NCBI GenBank assembly: GCA_017407365.1
Contig: JAFQWR010000063.1
Location: forward strand, 1 to 8,548
Origin: Clostridia bacterium
Lineage (GTDB): Bacteria; Bacillota; Clostridia; Christensenellales; HGM11417
Direction of reading: 5' to 3'
DNA: 8,548 nucleotides
Made by a program: the position numbers and the translations under genes. Every line of letters begins with the position of its first letter. Within the stretch, counting starts at the first letter, position 1. The notes beneath the pieces are model-generated. The model ran no database searches, had not been told where the DNA came from, and saw only the letters and a program-made list of their open reading frames with translations. Positions 5,997-8,548 of the stretch are shown here, in pieces.

Positions 5997-6768
5997 ATTC
6001 CTCATCCTTTTTCTTTTTGGCAAGCCGCTGTTGCCTGCGCTTTTCACGCTTGATGCGTGCAGCCTCCTCCTTAAGATACGGCTCTGAGGTGATATATTTC
6101 TGATAGAGGTCGGGGCGTTTTTTTGCCGTTTCCTCCTCTGCCATCCGCTTTCGCCACGCCGCAATTTTTGCATGATCGCCCGAAAGCAAAACCTCCGGTA
6201 CCTTTACCCCCTGCCACTCTGCAGGCTTGGTATAATGAGGATATTCCAGCAGGCTTGCACTGAAGCTTTCCTCCTCTACCGATTCGCTTGCGTGCAGAAC
6301 CTCGGGCAGATATCTTGCTACCGCATCCACCAGCACCATTGCGGGAAGCTCTCCGCCCGTAAGCACATAATCGCCCACCGAAAGCTCCTCATCCACCAGC
6401 ATATCCAGCACACGCTGATCGATTCCCTCATAGTGACCGCAGAGCAAAAGCAGACGTGTATAGCTCTTGCTGTATTCCATAACAGCCGCCTGCGTAAGCG
6501 TTCTGCCCTTGGGCGAAAGATAGATACGCCTTGCCTCGTGCGCGGGGTCTAACGCCATTACGGCATCGTAAACGGGCTGACAGGTCATTACCATTCCCGC
6601 ACCGCCGCCAAAGGGTGTATCGTCTACGCTTTTGTGCTTGTTTTGCGCATAATCCCTGATGTTTACCACGTTCAGCTCAAGCTTGTTTCCCTTTACCGCA
6701 CGCCCTAAAATAGAGCTGTAAAGGGGAGCAAACATCTCGGGGAAAAGCGTTAAAATATCAATCCGCAT
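5995..6768 (-). CDS. trmD: tRNA (guanine-37-N1)-methyltransferase
   Basis: Uses S-adenosylmethionine to methylate N1 of G37 next to the anticodon, which prevents +1 frameshifting. 257 residues. MRIDILTLFPEMF (1-13) is the family start. VDDTPFGGGAGMVM (48-61) is present, and the SPOUT trefoil knot shows as YLSPKGR (83-89), LLLLCGHYEGIDQRV (106-120) and SVGDYVLTGGELP (130-142). Arg152 matches the catalytic Arg. The position of E. coli Asp169 (EDSF) is Glu167 here (EESF). LLEYPHYTKP (173-182) is conserved. The tail from about 234 is very basic (KREKRRQQRLAKKKK) and longer than usual. The frame extends 11 codons upstream, but that part overlaps rimM and lacks similarity to the family; ATG 6766-6768 is 7 bases after the rimM stop. 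GAGGAG lies rather far (about 12 bases) upstream within rimM, suggesting translational coupling. Last gene of the operon here; rplS is absent. Confidence 0.96.
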   Translation of the reverse strand: MRIDILTLFPEMFAPLYSSILGRAVKGNKLELNVVNIRDYAQNKHKSVDDTPFGGGAGMVMTCQPVYDAVMALDPAHEARRIYLSPKGRTLTQAAVMEYSKSYTRLLLLCGHYEGIDQRVLDMLVDEELSVGDYVLTGGELPAMVLVDAVARYLPEVLHASESVEEESFSASLLEYPHYTKPAEWQGVKVPEVLLSGDHAKIAAWRKRMAEEETAKKRPDLYQKYITSEPYLKEEAARIKREKRRQQRLAKKKKDEE

Positions 6769-6775
6769 ACGGCGT

Positions 6776-7297
6776 TTACTTCTCCTCGGGCAGGCTTGCA
6801 ACCTGCATATACATTTCTTCCTTCACGGTGATAACGCCCTTTTCCACCTCGATTGCCGCAAACACACGGCTGAGCGCGGGAAACATTGCCATACCCTTCG
6901 GGGTTTTTACGCAGTAGACGTCCACGGGCGCATTTTGCAGCACGTCCGTAAGAGTACCGATTTCTCTGCCGTCCTCAAAAACTACCTTACAGCCAATGAG
7001 GTCACACAAAAAATAACTGCCCTCGGGCTTGACGGCATCTTCTCTGTCCACCGAAAGGGTAACCCCGCGCAAAAGCTCTGCCGCATTGCGGTCTGCCACT
7101 CTTTCGATAAACAAAAACACCTCTCCGCCACCGCCGATTCTTGCGGAAAGCACCTTGGTCGATTGGGTTGCCTCGCCAAGATATACCCTTTTTAATTGCA
7201 GAAAACGGCTGATATCGTTGGTAAGAGGCTGAATTTTCAGCTCGCCGCAAATGCCCTGCGGCTTTGCAACGGTGCCGATTACAATGCGACTGTTCAT
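6776..7297 (-). CDS. rimM: Ribosome maturation factor RimM
   Basis: Assists late assembly of the 30S head, binding near ribosomal protein S19 and 16S rRNA. 173 residues, normal length. The N-terminal RimM domain begins VIGTVAKPQGICGELKI (6-22), the family's 'G.i...G..GE' signature, with ELLRGVTLSVDRED (74-87) near its end. The C-terminal PRC barrel starts at about 95 with YFLCDLIGCKVVFEDGREIGT and ends with AIEVEKGVITV. The start ATG (7295-7297) follows AAGGAGA (7306-7312) by 8 bases. It is separated from khpA by 63 bases that hold a terminator-like hairpin, and from trmD by 7 bases. Confidence 0.95.
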   Translation of the reverse strand: MNSRIVIGTVAKPQGICGELKIQPLTNDISRFLQLKRVYLGEATQSTKVLSARIGGGGEVFLFIERVADRNAAELLRGVTLSVDREDAVKPEGSYFLCDLIGCKVVFEDGREIGTLTDVLQNAPVDVYCVKTPKGMAMFPALSRVFAAIEVEKGVITVKEEMYMQVASLPEEK

Positions 7298-7305
7298 AAC
7301 AAAAC

Positions 7306-7312
7306 TCTCCTT
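7306..7312 (-). promoter_or_regulatory. rimM ribosome binding site beside the hairpin tail
   Basis: AAGGAGA on the minus strand, 8 bases before the rimM start. It begins two bases after the U-tract of the hairpin at 7315-7349, so folding or termination at that hairpin could directly affect rimM and trmD expression. Confidence 0.7.
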
Positions 7313-7314
7313 AC

Positions 7315-7349
7315 AAAAACGAAGGGACCGTGAAAAGAACCACGGCCCC
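7315..7349 (-). terminator. Terminator-like hairpin between khpA and rimM
   Basis: On the minus-strand RNA, GGGGCCGUG (7341-7349) pairs with CACGGUCCC (7324-7332) as a 9-bp stem with one G-U pair and an 8-base loop, followed by UUCGUUUUU (7315-7323). This is the form of an intrinsic terminator, interrupted by one C and one G in the U-tract. It lies 11 bases past the khpA stop and would lower, but probably not abolish, transcription into rimM-trmD. Confidence 0.6.
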
Positions 7350-7360
7350 GCTGAACTCTG

Positions 7361-7618
7361 CTATTCTGCCGCAACCTGATCGCGGATTTCCACAAAGTAT
7401 TTTTTCTTTTCCTTGGAAGAAACGGATTTTACGATCGTACGGATAGACTTTGCAATTCTGCCCTGCTTGCCGATGATTTTACCCATATCGGTAGCAGATG
7501 CGGTAACAACAATGTTGATCTGATCTTCCTTTTCTTCTACGGTAATGCTGATTTCCTCTTGATTCTCGGCAAATTCACGCACGATGAATTCTACAAGACG
7601 AACAATCTTATCTTGCAT
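7361..7618 (-). CDS. khpA: KH-domain RNA-binding protein KhpA (YlqC family)
   Basis: Small cytoplasmic RNA-binding protein which in Firmicutes such as Streptococcus pneumoniae works with KhpB (Jag/EloR) in controlling cell elongation and RNA levels. 85 residues, about the usual 75-85. A single type II KH domain carries the GxxG loop IIGKQGR (about 48-54), preceded by ITVEEKEDQINIVVTA and followed by the helix IAKSIRTIVKSVSSK. It starts at ATG 7616-7618 with GGGAGGT (7623-7629) 4 bases upstream. Its place between rpsP and rimM is the standard Firmicute position, which supports the call. Confidence 0.93.
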   Translation of the reverse strand: MQDKIVRLVEFIVREFAENQEEISITVEEKEDQINIVVTASATDMGKIIGKQGRIAKSIRTIVKSVSSKEKKKYFVEIRDQVAAE

Positions 7619-7653
7619 GATTACCTCCCAAATGCCATAAACGCGTCAAGCGC

Positions 7654-7947
7654 TTAATCCTTCTTTGCTTTTACTTTTCTGGGCGCGCTGAGCTTGGTGG
7701 GCTTGGGCAGAATGCCTTGATCGATCAACAGCTGACGAACGGTGTCGGTGGGTTGAACGCCCTTAGCAAGCCATTCCTTTGCCTTTTCTGCGTTGATTAC
7801 TACCTCTGCAGGGTTCATGATGGGGTTGTAGTGACCGATTTTGTCGATGTACTCGCCCGATCTTGCAACGCGTGCATCGCATACAACGATGCGGTAGAAG
7901 GGAGAACGCTTGTCACCCATACGGGTTAATCTCATTTTAACTGCCAT
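7654..7947 (-). CDS. rpsP: 30S ribosomal protein S16
   Basis: Structural protein of the small subunit body, needed for early 30S assembly. 97 residues. It begins MAVKMRLTRMGDKRSPFYRIVV, with VCDARVARSGEYIDKIGHYNP (22-42) and a later helix PTDTVRQLLIDQGIL (66-80), all diagnostic of S16, followed by a basic Lys-rich tail. The ATG (7945-7947) is preceded by GGAGGT (7955-7960). It lies 40 bases after ffh, in an AT-rich gap with no terminator, and 35 bases before khpA. Confidence 0.97.
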   Translation of the reverse strand: MAVKMRLTRMGDKRSPFYRIVVCDARVARSGEYIDKIGHYNPIMNPAEVVINAEKAKEWLAKGVQPTDTVRQLLIDQGILPKPTKLSAPRKVKAKKD

Positions 7948-7987
7948 AATTGAAACCTCCGAATATATCTAAAAAATATTTATTTGC

Positions 7988-8548
7988 TTAAAAGCCGAAG
8001 GGAAAACGCCTGCCGCGCTTGCCGCCGCGCATTGCCTTCATCATCTGGTTGGTCTGCTCGTATTGCTTGATAAGAGCATTGACCTCCTGCACGGTAACGC
8101 CGCTGCCAAGCGCAATGCGCTTACGTCGGGAGCCGTTTAATACCTGCGGATTGCGACGCTCCTCGGGCGTCATACTGCGGATAATTGCCTTGGTGCGCTC
8201 AATCTGACGCTCGTCGATCTGCACATCCTTCAACCTGCCGCTCATACCGGGAATCATTGCCATGATGTCCTGCATGGAGCCAAGGTTTTTCATATTTTCG
8301 AACTGCTCTAAATAGTCGTCAAAGGTGAAATTCGCCTCTTTGAACTTCTTTTCCAGCTTTTCTGCCTGCTCCTCGGTGACCATCTCCTGCGCACGCTCAA
8401 TCAGCGTTAAAACGTCACCCATGCCAAGGATACGGCTTGCCATACGGTCGGGATAGAAGGGCTCAAGATCGCCCATTTTTTCTCCAATACCACACAGCTT
8501 AATGGGTTTACCCGTAACCGCCTTTATTGATAATGCCGCGCCACCTCG
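7988..8548 (-). CDS. ffh: Signal recognition particle GTPase Ffh, C-terminal part (5' end beyond the window)
   Basis: Protein subunit of the signal recognition particle; it binds 4.5S/scRNA and signal peptides and delivers nascent membrane proteins to FtsY. The last 186 residues are visible and the frame is open to the right edge. The visible part begins RGGAALSIKAVTGKPIKLCG, the end of the NG GTPase domain (the GGAALS motif and the following strand). LEPFYPDRMASRILGMGD links to the Met-rich M domain, which shows MIPGMSG, MTPEERRNP, the RNA-binding SRRKRIALGSG, and a basic end MMKAMRGGKRGRRFPFGF. An ATG at 8474-8476 is internal, not the start, because homologous sequence continues before it. 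First visible gene of the operon. Confidence 0.97.
   Translation of the reverse strand, partial: RGGAALSIKAVTGKPIKLCGIGEKMGDLEPFYPDRMASRILGMGDVLTLIERAQEMVTEEQAEKLEKKFKEANFTFDDYLEQFENMKNLGSMQDIMAMIPGMSGRLKDVQIDERQIERTKAIIRSMTPEERRNPQVLNGSRRKRIALGSGVTVQEVNALIKQYEQTNQMMKAMRGGKRGRRFPFGF

Noticed and set aside
5896..6087. Plus-strand 63-codon frame after uvrC
   Set aside because: It crosses the terminator hairpin, is antisense to trmD and has no ribosome binding site.
6769..6801. Upstream start for trmD overlapping rimM
   Set aside because: The extra 11 residues do not resemble TrmD, whose conserved start is MRIDILTLFPEMF.

Overview
The window looks like ordinary chromosome of a Gram-positive bacterium, most likely an anaerobic member of the Clostridia. 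Three things point there: the ffh-rpsP-khpA-rimM-trmD order, strong GGAGG-type ribosome binding sites, and a DUF5685-type protein. I cannot place it to genus. I see no mobile elements, tRNA or rRNA genes, CRISPR arrays or phage genes.

Layout. (1) Positions 1-3210, minus strand: an unusually good sigma-A-type promoter (3182-3210) drives thrC (threonine synthase) and, 12 bases on, trpS (tryptophanyl-tRNA synthetase). A DUF5685-like gene follows and runs off the left edge. (2) Positions 3211-4020, a small divergent module: a 65-residue hydrophobic protein with a cysteine-rich tail on the minus strand, and an ArsR-type winged-helix regulator on the plus strand. They share a 126-base intergenic region with an inverted repeat and a palindrome. 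(3) Positions 4004-5883, plus strand: uvrC (excision nuclease subunit C) has its own promoter, placed so that the mRNA should begin at or beside the start codon; it appears leaderless. (4) Positions 5959-5989: a strong 12-bp hairpin with U-tracts on both sides terminates the convergent uvrC and trmD transcripts. (5) Positions 5995-8548, minus strand: the 3' part of ffh (SRP GTPase), then rpsP (ribosomal protein S16), khpA (KH RNA-binding protein), rimM (30S maturation factor) and trmD (tRNA m1G37 methyltransferase). This is the conserved translation and secretion operon, but rplS, its usual last gene, is absent.

The housekeeping genes are intact and full length except the two cut by the window edges. 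The starts of thrC, the 65-residue protein, trmD and uvrC were set from ribosome binding sites, promoter position and family length; each open frame extends further upstream. The points most worth following are the divergent small-protein/ArsR pair, the leaderless uvrC, the terminator-like hairpin between khpA and rimM, and a Glu at the catalytic Asp position of TrmD. I found no clearly new multi-gene system.
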